Shown piece by piece: positions 16,882 to 24,631 of a stretch of 64,000 bases of DNA. A program made the translations under genes and the position numbers. The DNA is from Acetobacterium wieringae (GTDB lineage Bacteria; Bacillota; Clostridia; Eubacteriales; Eubacteriaceae), in assembly GCF_026646375.1 (NCBI RefSeq), contig NZ_JAIPPU010000001.1:310001-374000 (forward strand), read 5' to 3'. Positions within the stretch are counted from its first letter, which is position 1. Every line of letters starts with the position of its first letter. A model generated the notes under the pieces. It was not told the DNA's origin, did not search any database, and worked only from the letters and a program-made list of their open reading frames with translations.

Positions 16882-17406
16882 TTAGAAATGGGTGGACATG
16901 CTTTCGGCAAAGAGAGCGATGCCGCCAAAAATCAGGTAAACGCCAGCGATGATGCCAAAACCCAGCAGCATTACAAAGGGGTTGAAAATCAGGAAAACCG
17001 ATAAGAAGATATTAATGATTCCCGATGCCAGCAACCAACCGGTTCCGGTGGCCCCATTTTTTTTCATTGCCGAAGAAGCTGCAATTTGATTCATACCGGT
17101 GGATAAGGCAATAAACGCCAACATAAAGGCTAAGGTACTGGCCCGGGACAATGGATCTGAGAAGATCAATAATATCCCCAGTAGGACTGCCATGATACCG
17201 GATGTCAGACTCCAGCCATTTTTGATTTCGCTTTTGGTAAAAATAATGATGTGAAAAATACCGAAAATAAACAGACCGGCAATAAAAAACCACATAATCA
17301 TTTGGGCTGCGAACATTGGCGCAAAAAAGATCAGACCGCCGAGGATAACCATCAGGACAGCAACAACAATTCCCAGTGTTTTGGACATTTTTAAAAAATC
17401 ATTCAT
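16882..17406 (-). CDS. HdeD-like (DUF308) membrane protein
   Basis: A 174-residue protein with six predicted helices arranged as repeated pairs, typical of DUF308/HdeD proteins (LMVILGGLIFFAPMFAAQ, LLGILLIFSDPLSRAS, IFLSVFLIFNPFVMLLG). HdeD is linked to acid resistance in Escherichia coli; the role in Firmicutes is not known. I start at the ATG at 17406 because AAAGGAAA lies just upstream; a TTG five codons earlier would fall inside that ribosome site. Confidence 0.85.
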   Translation of the reverse strand: MNDFLKMSKTLGIVVAVLMVILGGLIFFAPMFAAQMIMWFFIAGLFIFGIFHIIIFTKSEIKNGWSLTSGIMAVLLGILLIFSDPLSRASTLAFMLAFIALSTGMNQIAASSAMKKNGATGTGWLLASGIINIFLSVFLIFNPFVMLLGFGIIAGVYLIFGGIALFAESMSTHF

Positions 17407-17587
17407 CTTTTTTCCTTTCAAAAATAAATTTCAGTGTAAATTATGTCGACTCAATTTTATATTAAGCGGAGAAGATAATCAAGTTAAATATAAGAAATGT
17501 AGAATTTTGAGAATAATAAAAAAATAATAAGAAAACTAAATTCATTAAAAGATATTTAATAGCAATAAAAATAGAAGGAGGCAAAAA

Positions 17588-18415
17588 ATGTTAATAATCG
17601 GACCTCACCTGTCCATTGCTGGTGGATTTACCAAAGCCGGTCAAGAAGCGGTTGCAATTGAAGCCAATACCTTTCAGTTTTTTACCCGGAACCCCCGGGG
17701 CGGCAAGGCAAAGGCTCTTGATCCCAAAGATGTGGCCGGACTTCGGCAGATTATCGAGGAGCGGTGTTTTGGCCCGCTGCTGGCCCATGCCCCCTATACC
17801 TTGAATATGTGTTCATCCAAGCCGGAAACCCGGGAATTTGCCCGGATGGCATTTAAAGAAGATCTACTGCGACTGGAAGAGCTGCCCTGTGAGCTTTATA
17901 ATTTTCACCCTGGCAGTCACACCGGACAAGGGGTGGAGCAAGGTATTAGCTGGATCACCCAGATTCTCAATGAGGAAATGTGGCCTGAGCAGAAGACCAC
18001 CGTGGTGTTGGAAACCATGTCCGGCAAAGGCACTGAAATTGGCAGAAGTTTTGACGAATTGAAAATGATCATCGATCAGGTCGAATTAAACGATAAGATA
18101 GGGGTCTGTCTGGACACCTGTCATGTTTACTCAGGAGGATATGATATCGTCGGAAACTTGGAGGGAGTACTGGAAGATTTTGAACGGATCATTGGCTTGA
18201 ACTATCTCAAATGCCTGCATTTAAATGACAGTATGATGCCGTTTAACAGCAACAAAGATCGCCATCAAAAGATTGGCTTGGGAACCTTGGGGATTAATGC
18301 CTTTAAGCAGATTGTCACTCACCCCCAACTGAAAGACCTGCCTTTTTTTCTGGAAACGCCCCAGGAAGTAGATCAGGATTATCAAAAAGAAATTGAATTG
18401 CTCCGATCTTTTTAG
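17588..18415 (+). CDS. nfo: Deoxyribonuclease IV (AP endonuclease)
   Basis: A 275-residue TIM-barrel enzyme of base-excision repair that cuts 5' to abasic sites. Family motifs are GPHLSIAGG at the start, LLAHAPYTLNMCS, FHPGSH near residue 100, GVCLDTCHVYSGGYD, HLNDSMMPFNSNKDRHQKIGLG, and ETPQE near the end; these hold the three-zinc site. The ATG follows AAGGAGG. It is monocistronic and ends at a long perfect hairpin. Confidence 0.96.
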   Translation: MLIIGPHLSIAGGFTKAGQEAVAIEANTFQFFTRNPRGGKAKALDPKDVAGLRQIIEERCFGPLLAHAPYTLNMCSSKPETREFARMAFKEDLLRLEELPCELYNFHPGSHTGQGVEQGISWITQILNEEMWPEQKTTVVLETMSGKGTEIGRSFDELKMIIDQVELNDKIGVCLDTCHVYSGGYDIVGNLEGVLEDFERIIGLNYLKCLHLNDSMMPFNSNKDRHQKIGLGTLGINAFKQIVTHPQLKDLPFFLETPQEVDQDYQKEIELLRSF

Positions 18416-18431
18416 ATTCGGGGAAAAATCC

Positions 18432-18492
18432 GGCGTCAAACAACAAAAAACAGGGATGGCTGAGCCATCCCTGTTTTTTGTTGTTTGACGCC
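18432..18492. terminator. Exceptionally long perfect hairpin after nfo
   Basis: Two 30-nt arms (18432-18461 and 18463-18492) are perfect reverse complements around one central base. The core GGGATGGC stem followed by TTTTTT works as a terminator on either strand, but the arms extend past the run of T as an exact palindrome. Confidence 0.9.
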
Positions 18493-18524
18493 AATTCTTA
18501 GTTGGCGCTGTGACTTGTATCGAG

Positions 18525-18677
18525 TTAGATTAATAAGGATAATACATAACCCAATAGGACGTCTTCGTTAATGTCCCAGGGATCCGCCATAATGCTTTCA
18601 TCCGCTTCGGTTAATTCCGGATGTTGGGCCGCATGGGTTTTAAAATAGTTCAGATATTCAGAGTCGATGGTTTCCAT
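18525..18677 (-). CDS. 50-aa small protein after the UroD-like methyltransferase
   Basis: An ORF of 50 codons with ATG at 18677 and a clear GAGGT ribosome site six bases upstream. The protein begins METIDSEYLNYFKTH and is acidic in the middle, ending in a short hydrophobic stretch (LLGYVLSLLI). It begins 11 bp after the stop of the UroD-family gene on the same strand, so it is very likely cotranscribed. I recognise no family. Confidence 0.65.
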   Translation of the reverse strand: METIDSEYLNYFKTHAAQHPELTEADESIMADPWDINEDVLLGYVLSLLI

Positions 18678-18688
18678 ATCATACCTCG

Positions 18689-19846
18689 CTAGTATTTTCC
18701 GTGATCGATTACATATTGATGAACCGCCTGGAGTTTATTAAGATCCAGGCCTTTGCCCCGGATAATTGCTTTGCCGGTGGTAAAGATATAGCCGCCGCCG
18801 GGTGCGCCGGCATCGATCATCTTTTTGGCAATATCAATACATTCTGCGGTGGGGTGGGAGTTTAGGACTTCAATGGGATAATTGCCCATGACGCACATGG
18901 TTTTACCGACCTTTTCTTTAATCGTCTTCATGTCGCCGTATTCAAAAATTCCGATCACATGGGGGGGCAGACTGGCCAGATGATCATAAAACTTCGCCCA
19001 ATTCCCCTCAATAAATAAGGCGACGGTGTAACCCAGCCCAGTGAGGGTATTGACCAGTCGGGAGAAGGTCGGCCAGTAAAAACGCTCAAACTGCTGGGGA
19101 CTTAAAAAAGCCGGCATGTGCAAGGGCATAAAAATAGCAGGGATTCTTTTTGGCGGACCGGAATAGCTGGTCACCCCCCAGCGTAGCATCAGCGGAAACA
19201 GAGCTTCACAGGCCTGTTCCACCAGTTCGGGGCAGCGGTGCATATCCACTGAAATGCCCATAAAACTGCGGAGCTGATCGGCCAGAAAATCAAAGGGGGC
19301 TTCGATCATATTGTCAGAAATAATCGGAACTTCCGCTGTATCACGGCAATGGGCGTCAATTTCCTTTAGAATTTGGCTGTGGCGCAGATAACTAAGGGCG
19401 CCTTTGGCCAGGTTGAGTCCGCCCAGCATTCCGGGTTTTGCAAAGGCTTTGTACTGCCGGGGCAGAACCTTTTCTACCAGGGTTTTAAAGGGATCCTTAA
19501 TCAGCTCTTCATACTCACTGGGCAGCATACCGCAGACTTCAGGATGCTGCATGAAGCCATCTTTATTGGGTACGAAATTTTGGGATTCGATGATGGTGTA
19601 CATTCCCGGACAGCGCAAAAAAGCCGCAAAGGCGGCATCGACCTTCATATCCTGATAGTAAACGGGCAGGCATTCCCGGAGAATCTCCAGATTCCAGGTG
19701 GCTGTTTTCAGGTGTTGACCACAATAGTCCACCGCCACTTCCGGGCTGTTTAAGGCAAAAATAGGGATCCGGTCTGGTTTTTCCAGATTTACGGCTTTTT
19801 CAATACGGATCAATCGTTCGTCCAATAGTCCTTTGGCATCACTCAT
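18689..19846 (-). CDS. Uroporphyrinogen-decarboxylase-family protein (probable C1 methyltransferase)
   Basis: A 385-residue TIM-barrel protein of the UroD/MtaA superfamily (RIEKAVNLEKPDRIPIF at the start; IFEYGDMKTIKEKVGKTMCVMGN; GGGYIFTTGKAI at the end). In acetogens and methanogens these proteins move methyl groups between corrinoid proteins and acceptors. The zinc-binding HxC motif of MtaA/MtbA is not present; the equivalent region reads MPLHMPAFLSP. It is therefore not a coenzyme M methyltransferase, and either demethylase activity or a different reaction is possible. A palindrome-containing promoter lies upstream. Confidence 0.8.
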   Translation of the reverse strand: MSDAKGLLDERLIRIEKAVNLEKPDRIPIFALNSPEVAVDYCGQHLKTATWNLEILRECLPVYYQDMKVDAAFAAFLRCPGMYTIIESQNFVPNKDGFMQHPEVCGMLPSEYEELIKDPFKTLVEKVLPRQYKAFAKPGMLGGLNLAKGALSYLRHSQILKEIDAHCRDTAEVPIISDNMIEAPFDFLADQLRSFMGISVDMHRCPELVEQACEALFPLMLRWGVTSYSGPPKRIPAIFMPLHMPAFLSPQQFERFYWPTFSRLVNTLTGLGYTVALFIEGNWAKFYDHLASLPPHVIGIFEYGDMKTIKEKVGKTMCVMGNYPIEVLNSHPTAECIDIAKKMIDAGAPGGGYIFTTGKAIIRGKGLDLNKLQAVHQYVIDHGKY

Positions 19847-19916
19847 TTATCGCGACCTTTATCCTTTTGCGTTGAAATCAGCTGAAATATTATATGTGTT
19901 CAAATTATCATTATTT

Positions 19917-19930
19917 TTGACAATTGTCAA
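19917..19930. promoter_or_regulatory. Palindrome TTGACAATTGTCAA in the UroD-like gene promoter region
   Basis: A perfect 14-bp palindrome that contains TTGACA on both strands. On the minus strand it is a consensus -35 box 70-80 bp upstream of the UroD-like gene; the -10 match is weak (TAATTT at spacing 17). The identical 14-mer forms the -35 region of the corrinoid gene at 27489. Confidence 0.5.
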
Positions 19931-20000
19931 TCTTTATTAAGTTGAAAAGTGTTTAAAAATAAGGCTTGATTCGGGCACCGGAATGTGCTACGATAATGTT

Positions 20001-20023
20001 AATAAGTGAGCAAGTGTTCACAT
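20001..20023. promoter_or_regulatory. ArsR/SmtB-type operator
   Basis: TAAGTGAGCA-AG-TGTTCACATA is an imperfect 10-2-10 inverted repeat of the ArsR/SmtB operator type, about 15 bp ahead of the arsR start. A possible promoter (TTGATT, 17 bp, TACGAT) ends just upstream, so a bound repressor would block the start of transcription. Confidence 0.6.
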
Positions 20024-20037
20024 ACAGAGGAGAGGCA

Positions 20038-20349
20038 ATGAATAAAGTTTTGAAAAACGATCATACCGAAGAAACCTTGTTTGAGGTGGCTGAATTTTTT
20101 AAGGTGCTGGGTGATCCAACCCGCATAAAAATCGTCTCGGCGCTGTTTGAAAATGGCGAGTTGTGTGTGAACGATATTGTCAACCTGGTGGATGTCAGCC
20201 GGACGGCGGTATCCCATCAATTGCGAATTCTTAAAGACAAACGGATCATCAGTTATCGAAAAGAAGGTCAAATGAAATTTTATCATCTGGATGATGCCCA
20301 CGTGGAAGTGATTGTCCTCTTAACCATCACCCATTTAAGCCATCATTAG
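20038..20349 (+). CDS. ArsR/SmtB-family metal-sensing repressor
   Basis: A 103-residue winged-helix repressor (LGDPTRIKIVSALFENGELCVNDIV; DVSRTAVSHQLRILKDKRII). The C-terminal helix carries D-x-H-x10-H-x2-H (DAH...HLSH), which is the alpha-5 zinc site of CzrA/SmtB, so zinc or cobalt is the likely inducer; a cysteine in ELCV is like one ligand of CadC-type sites. I start at the ATG at 20038 because GGAGAGG precedes it. It is the first gene of an operon with the P-type ATPase. Confidence 0.93.
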   Translation: MNKVLKNDHTEETLFEVAEFFKVLGDPTRIKIVSALFENGELCVNDIVNLVDVSRTAVSHQLRILKDKRIISYRKEGQMKFYHLDDAHVEVIVLLTITHLSHH

Positions 20350-20373
20350 GAGTTATTGAAAGAGGGTATCAGC

Positions 20374-22584
20374 ATGAAGCTATTTTTAGAAGGACTTAAC
20401 TGTGCCAATTGTGCCGGAAAAATTGAAAAACTGGTTGGTAAAATGCCAAATGTTCAGGCAGTCAGTCTGTCTCTGGCCACCGGATCATTGGTGATTGATG
20501 AAGGGGAGGGATTTGCTCAGGACGAAACCTATGATGCCATTGTCAAACTGGTGCATTCGCTGGAGCCCCATGTCGTGGTTTCCAAAAATCGTAAATCAAC
20601 GGCTGCAGTCGAACCCTGTGGTTGTGATGGGCATGGTCACGAACATGCCCATCATTCGGGTGAGAAATCTCAATCCGCAGGGCATTCCCACGCAGGAGCT
20701 CTGGGCGATATGGATAAACGGCAGAAACTGGAACTGATTACAGCCATTGGATTATTTATTCTGGGTTTCGTGTTTCAGGCGTTTTTGCCCGATAATCTGG
20801 AAGTGGTCACGATTGGAGTTTTTCTGGGGGCCTATTTATTGGCCGGGTATCGGGTGATTCTGTTGGCCTTTCGTAATATCGGACAGGGTCAGATCTTTGA
20901 TGAAAATTTTCTGATGACCATCGCTACCTTTGGGGCCCTGGTTTTAACCGAATGGCCGGAAGCTGCTGGGGTTATGATCTTTTTCGGCATCGGCGAATAT
21001 TTCCAGGATCGGGCTGTCGACAATGCCCGCCGTTCGATTGCTGAAACGATCAGCTTTAATGCGATTACTGCCAATCAGGTCGGCCCCGAAGGTGAGGTAG
21101 TTATTGATGCTAAACGAGTCAAGGTGGGTGATGTGCTGGTGATCAAACCCGGCGAAAAAATCCCTGCCGATGGGATCATCCTGCAAGGGATTTCCCATTT
21201 GGATACCTCACCGCTGACGGGTGAATCCTATCCCCGGAAGGTCCAAAAGGGGGATGAAATCCTCAGCGGGATGATCAATGGTAATGCGGTGCTGAAGATG
21301 TTGGTGACCAAAGACTACGAAAACTCAACGGCCATGAAAATTATGCACCTGATTGAAGAAGCCAGTGATAAAAAAGGTAAAACCGAAAAATTCATTACCC
21401 GGTTTTCTCATTATTATACCCCGATTGTGGTTTTTTCAGCAGTTGCTATGGCCATTATTCCGCCGCTGCTGATTCCCGGTGCGTCCTGGGAAACCTGGTT
21501 TTACCAGAGCCTGATCTTTCTGGTGGTGTCTTGTCCCTGTGCCCTGGTATTATCGATTCCGATCAGTTATTTTGGTGGGATTGGCCGGGCTTCCAAGGAA
21601 GGGGTGCTGATTAAGGGTGGAAATTATCTGGATGTTCTTTATCAGGCAGATGTCTTTGTCTTTGACAAAACCGGAACCCTGACTCAGGGTGAATTCAAGG
21701 TCATCAAAACTGTAGCGGCTCCAGGCTTTAGCGAAGCAGAAGTGTTAGCGGCCGCAGCTGCCGGGGAACACTATTCCAACCACCCCATTGGCAAGGCAAT
21801 TACGGCCCATGCCCAAATTAATGTTGATGAAACCCGGTTAAAAAATTATGCCGAAATTCCCGGCAAAGGTACCCGGGTGGAAGTGGACAATCAGGTGATT
21901 CTGGCCGGCAACAAGAGTCTGATGATCGATCATCAGATTGCGCTGGCCGAAAATGATGAAGCGGGTACCATTGTCTATATTGCCATTAATAAGCAACTGG
22001 CCGGATACCTGGTATTGGGGGACAAGGTCAAAGATAATACCTTTGTCACCTTGCAACAGCTAAAGAAACTGGGCGTCAAAAAAACCGTGATGCTGAGTGG
22101 GGATAATGCCCAGGTTGCCAACCAGATCGGTCAGCAGCTCCAGCTTGATGAAGTGATGGGCGATTGCCTGCCCCAGGACAAGGTGACAGCCTTTGAGCAA
22201 ATCAAGGCTGACAATTCGGATGGTAAAACCATCTTTGTCGGAGACGGCATGAACGATGCCCCGGTTCTGGCCATGGCTGATGCCGGGATCGCCATGGGAG
22301 CTCTGGGTTCAGACGCTGCCATTGAGGCGGCCGATATCATTTTGATGAAGGACGATCCCATGGATATTGTCAAATCGGTGGACGTTGCCAAATATACCCG
22401 CCGGATTATGATTCAAAATATTGTCCTGGCACTGGGGATTAAAATTACGGTCCTGACCATGACCTTCTTTGGCATGGGTGAGATGTACCTGGCAATTTTT
22501 GCTGATGTTGGTGCCGCCATTCTGACTATTTTAAATACCACCCGGATTCTCCGGTATCGGGGGAGCTGGCAGAAGGTAAAATAG
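20374..22584 (+). CDS. cadA: Zn/Cd-exporting P1B-type ATPase
   Basis: A 736-residue P-type ATPase. The order is: N-terminal heavy-metal domain with GLNCANC (about 8-14); a His-rich linker (HGHEHAHH, HSHAG); membrane helices; actuator TGES; membrane metal site CPC (SCPCALVLS); phosphorylation site DKTGTLT; HP motif (NHPIG); and hinge GDGMNDAPVLA. The CPC motif and histidine-rich linker fit the Zn/Cd/Pb group (CadA/ZntA). I start at the ATG at 20374 with AGAGGG upstream. It follows the ArsR gene by 24 bp, and both would be induced by metal. Confidence 0.95.
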   Translation: MKLFLEGLNCANCAGKIEKLVGKMPNVQAVSLSLATGSLVIDEGEGFAQDETYDAIVKLVHSLEPHVVVSKNRKSTAAVEPCGCDGHGHEHAHHSGEKSQSAGHSHAGALGDMDKRQKLELITAIGLFILGFVFQAFLPDNLEVVTIGVFLGAYLLAGYRVILLAFRNIGQGQIFDENFLMTIATFGALVLTEWPEAAGVMIFFGIGEYFQDRAVDNARRSIAETISFNAITANQVGPEGEVVIDAKRVKVGDVLVIKPGEKIPADGIILQGISHLDTSPLTGESYPRKVQKGDEILSGMINGNAVLKMLVTKDYENSTAMKIMHLIEEASDKKGKTEKFITRFSHYYTPIVVFSAVAMAIIPPLLIPGASWETWFYQSLIFLVVSCPCALVLSIPISYFGGIGRASKEGVLIKGGNYLDVLYQADVFVFDKTGTLTQGEFKVIKTVAAPGFSEAEVLAAAAAGEHYSNHPIGKAITAHAQINVDETRLKNYAEIPGKGTRVEVDNQVILAGNKSLMIDHQIALAENDEAGTIVYIAINKQLAGYLVLGDKVKDNTFVTLQQLKKLGVKKTVMLSGDNAQVANQIGQQLQLDEVMGDCLPQDKVTAFEQIKADNSDGKTIFVGDGMNDAPVLAMADAGIAMGALGSDAAIEAADIILMKDDPMDIVKSVDVAKYTRRIMIQNIVLALGIKITVLTMTFFGMGEMYLAIFADVGAAILTILNTTRILRYRGSWQKVK

Positions 22585-22587
22585 CAT

Positions 22588-22636
22588 CACAACAAAAACA
22601 CCGATCGCCGTGATGGCGATCGGTGTTTTTGTTGTG
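22588..22636 (+). terminator. Strong terminator after cadA
   Basis: Perfect 22-nt arms (22588-22609 and 22615-22636) with loop GTGAT; TTTTTG lies within the descending arm. A group II intron fragment starts at the next base. Confidence 0.92.
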
Positions 22637-22800
22637 GTGCGCCTGGCATGGGCGCAATCTAACGGGTGAAAGTCCCGAGTAGGGGTAGGTAGTGCCAAGT
22701 GCACAACTTAAGGCAAGGAGGTTATCCCCGGCGACGGGGAATCTGAAGGAAGAGGGCAGTCAAGTGACGGTTGAAACGATGCGAACCCTCAAGGCTTATA
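22637..22800 (+). mobile_element. Truncated group II intron, 5' domain I fragment
   Basis: The sequence begins GTGCGCCTGGCATGGGCGCA and continues with GGGTGAAAGTCCCGAG, a characteristic group II intron 5' end and early domain I. Further domain I-like text (AAGGCAAGGAGGTTATCCCC, GGAAGAGGGCAGTCAAGTGACGG) runs to about 22800. No intron-encoded reverse transcriptase, domain V or 3' end follows; the MOSC gene begins its stop codon at 22811. It starts exactly at the base of the cadA terminator stem, as expected for introns that target terminators. The right boundary is approximate. Confidence 0.8.
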
Positions 22801-22810
22801 TTAACCAGTT

Positions 22811-23245
22811 TTATGGGTCAAGGATTTCGATAGAATCCCCAATTTTAATGACCCCACTTTTAATGACAGCAGTAAAGACGACCTCATTTGCCAGCGAGCA
22901 GATCTCTTTATTATCAGAAATCTCACAGCCGAAGCACTTTTTGCCAACTTGGGTAATTTTCTGGATTGTTTCTCCAATTTTCAAAAGAGTTCCGATTGGC
23001 AGTTTATAGAGTTCAATATTTTCGGTAATGACATTCTCATTAAAACGTTTGGTGCACAAACCGGAGAGATGAAGTTGTTCCATTTTTTGGATGCTTTCTA
23101 TCCCGAAAAAACTTACCTGTCGTAGATTCTTACCACCATGTCGGTCACCCTCGACACCAAAATCCTTGATAAAAAATCCTGATGGCTCAAGAGAAACAGG
23201 ACGTCCCTTTTCAACGCTCTTAGATAATTTGATAACGCAGCTCAT
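22811..23245 (-). CDS. MOSC-domain protein
   Basis: A 144-residue stand-alone MOSC domain, the module found at the C terminus of molybdenum cofactor sulfurases and in YiiM/mARC. Visible features are GVEGDRHGG (about 30-38), QVSFFGIESI, and the conserved cysteine region KKCFGCEI. Stand-alone MOSC proteins near mob genes are thought to act on the molybdopterin cofactor, perhaps transferring sulfur. The ATG has AAGGGG upstream. With the MobA gene upstream on the same strand it probably forms a cofactor pair serving the neighbouring formate dehydrogenase. Confidence 0.88.
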   Translation of the reverse strand: MSCVIKLSKSVEKGRPVSLEPSGFFIKDFGVEGDRHGGKNLRQVSFFGIESIQKMEQLHLSGLCTKRFNENVITENIELYKLPIGTLLKIGETIQKITQVGKKCFGCEISDNKEICSLANEVVFTAVIKSGVIKIGDSIEILDP

Positions 23246-23335
23246 TGTTCTACCCCTTAATTAATACGTGGTTGGTTTTCAAAGTCAGGAATCAGGATTG
23301 TTAAATTTGCCAGATATTCAGATTAATGGTTAAGA

Positions 23336-23974
23336 TTATTCTGTTGTAGCATTTTTAGAACGACGGATATGCGTTTTTAAATCTTTCGGGGTGTTCAGAT
23401 TACTGAACATTTCCCAACCTGGACTATAACTTTGCGCAACAGCTTCGTCAATATAATGCAAATTTTCGGTTTCAAAACACTCGTAAATACTTTTTCGGCC
23501 AGAGTAAAGAAAGCTTTGGATTTGGGGGATCAGATCGACACTGTAAAAAGCATTAAATGGTTCAATCCACTTGTCAAAGCGAGTCACACAGCCCAAAATA
23601 TGGGGATTGTTGTGAATGATACTGGCCATGTATTTAACATAATCGCTATTGTGGTATGGCATGTCACAAGCAGTGACATAGAGAAATTCTGATTTAGAAA
23701 GCAAAAGTCCTGAATAGATACCAACTAGCGATGCCGATTGCTTCAGGGCGTCCGGATAAACTCCCCTTAAACCAGAAATATCAGGAATATCATCGCGGTG
23801 GCAACCGACAACAATGATATCATCAAAGTCTATAGAAAGCTGTTTGACGATCTGGTTTAAAATATTCTCGCCACCAATCCGCAATTTCTTTTTGTCGTAT
23901 CCCATCCGCTGACTTAATCCACCCACCAGAATTGCAGCAGTCTTTGTTTTCGCCATGATCGTTTTTTTTTCCAT
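23336..23974 (-). CDS. mobA: MobA-like molybdenum cofactor guanylyltransferase
   Basis: A 212-residue nucleotidyltransferase with the signature LVGGLSQRMGYDKKKL (LxGGxSxRMGxxK) near the N terminus, DDIIVVG, and the metal-binding VTACDMPY near residue 102. It would attach GMP to molybdopterin or its tungsten form to make the bis-MGD cofactor that formate dehydrogenases need. The start may be 23974 or the ATG six codons later (MAKTKTAAILVGG). It lies divergent from fdhA across 657 bp and 90 bp upstream of the MOSC gene. Confidence 0.9.
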   Translation of the reverse strand: MEKKTIMAKTKTAAILVGGLSQRMGYDKKKLRIGGENILNQIVKQLSIDFDDIIVVGCHRDDIPDISGLRGVYPDALKQSASLVGIYSGLLLSKSEFLYVTACDMPYHNSDYVKYMASIIHNNPHILGCVTRFDKWIEPFNAFYSVDLIPQIQSFLYSGRKSIYECFETENLHYIDEAVAQSYSPGWEMFSNLNTPKDLKTHIRRSKNATTE

Positions 23975-24575
23975 AAACTATTTATGCCTTTCGGTAGCTA
24001 TTTGTTTTCTGGTAAACGCCTTTTGGAATAAAATGGGGAGCAGTTGTTGAGTAAACCAAAAATAAATTGTTCTGGGTTTAGATTTTTATTATATTCTATA
24101 TTCTGAGATTTGTCATTGATGTTTTACTGTATTTACTAAATTAATCCTTTACTTAGTTATCGTACTCGCAAATTAGTAGTTTTTTAGTTGATTCGTTTAC
24201 TGACGGAATTACTGGAGTGGTTGCGTTTTGAAAGTAAACAACAATTCGAAGGTGGTTTTAGAAATGAAAGTATCATAATTTGGTAGAATTAAACAGTTGC
24301 TGGAAAATTTGAATAAAAAAGACATCAGCACTTTGGATAAAGTTAAAAAAACGGTTTTCGTTGAATGATTCAAGTTGAGTACAATAAAGTACAGCTTAAT
24401 CGATATAGAAGGAAAAAAGAAAAAAAATGGAAATCGATCCTGTTTATCAGAGAAGTTAAATTAACCTTCGGTCAGAGTTGAAATGATGAATAATGGGGGC
24501 GTGAGGCGTTTTAAACACGACAAACTCTGATAGAAACCAAAATCCCTAAATACACTTGATGTTAAAAAAGTATCA
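23975..24575. other. Long intergenic region between mobA and fdhA; no clear element
   Basis: I find no molybdenum-cofactor riboswitch core, sigma-54 promoter or repeat shared with the window. A broken small ORF at 24264-24368 is the only coding-like signal. Confidence 0.5.
24264..24368 (+). pseudogene. Possible remnant of a small coding gene
   Basis: ATG at 24264 has a good ribosome site (AAGGTGG). After four codons the frame meets TAA and then continues for 29 codons as FGRIKQLLENLNKKDISTLD..., a protein-like composition, to TGA. Weak evidence only. Confidence 0.25.
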
Positions 24576-24604
24576 ATGACAAACGAGGGTTTTTCAATTA
24601 TAAT
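24576..24604 (+). promoter_or_regulatory. fdhA promoter
   Basis: ATGACA (24576-24581), a 17-bp spacer and perfect TATAAT (24599-24604), 28 bp before the start codon. Confidence 0.75.
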
Positions 24605-24631
24605 TGACTTACTCAAAGAAAGGGGAAAAAT

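Noticed and set aside
23975-24631. Molybdenum-cofactor riboswitch ahead of fdhA
   Set aside because: The conserved core is not present on either strand.
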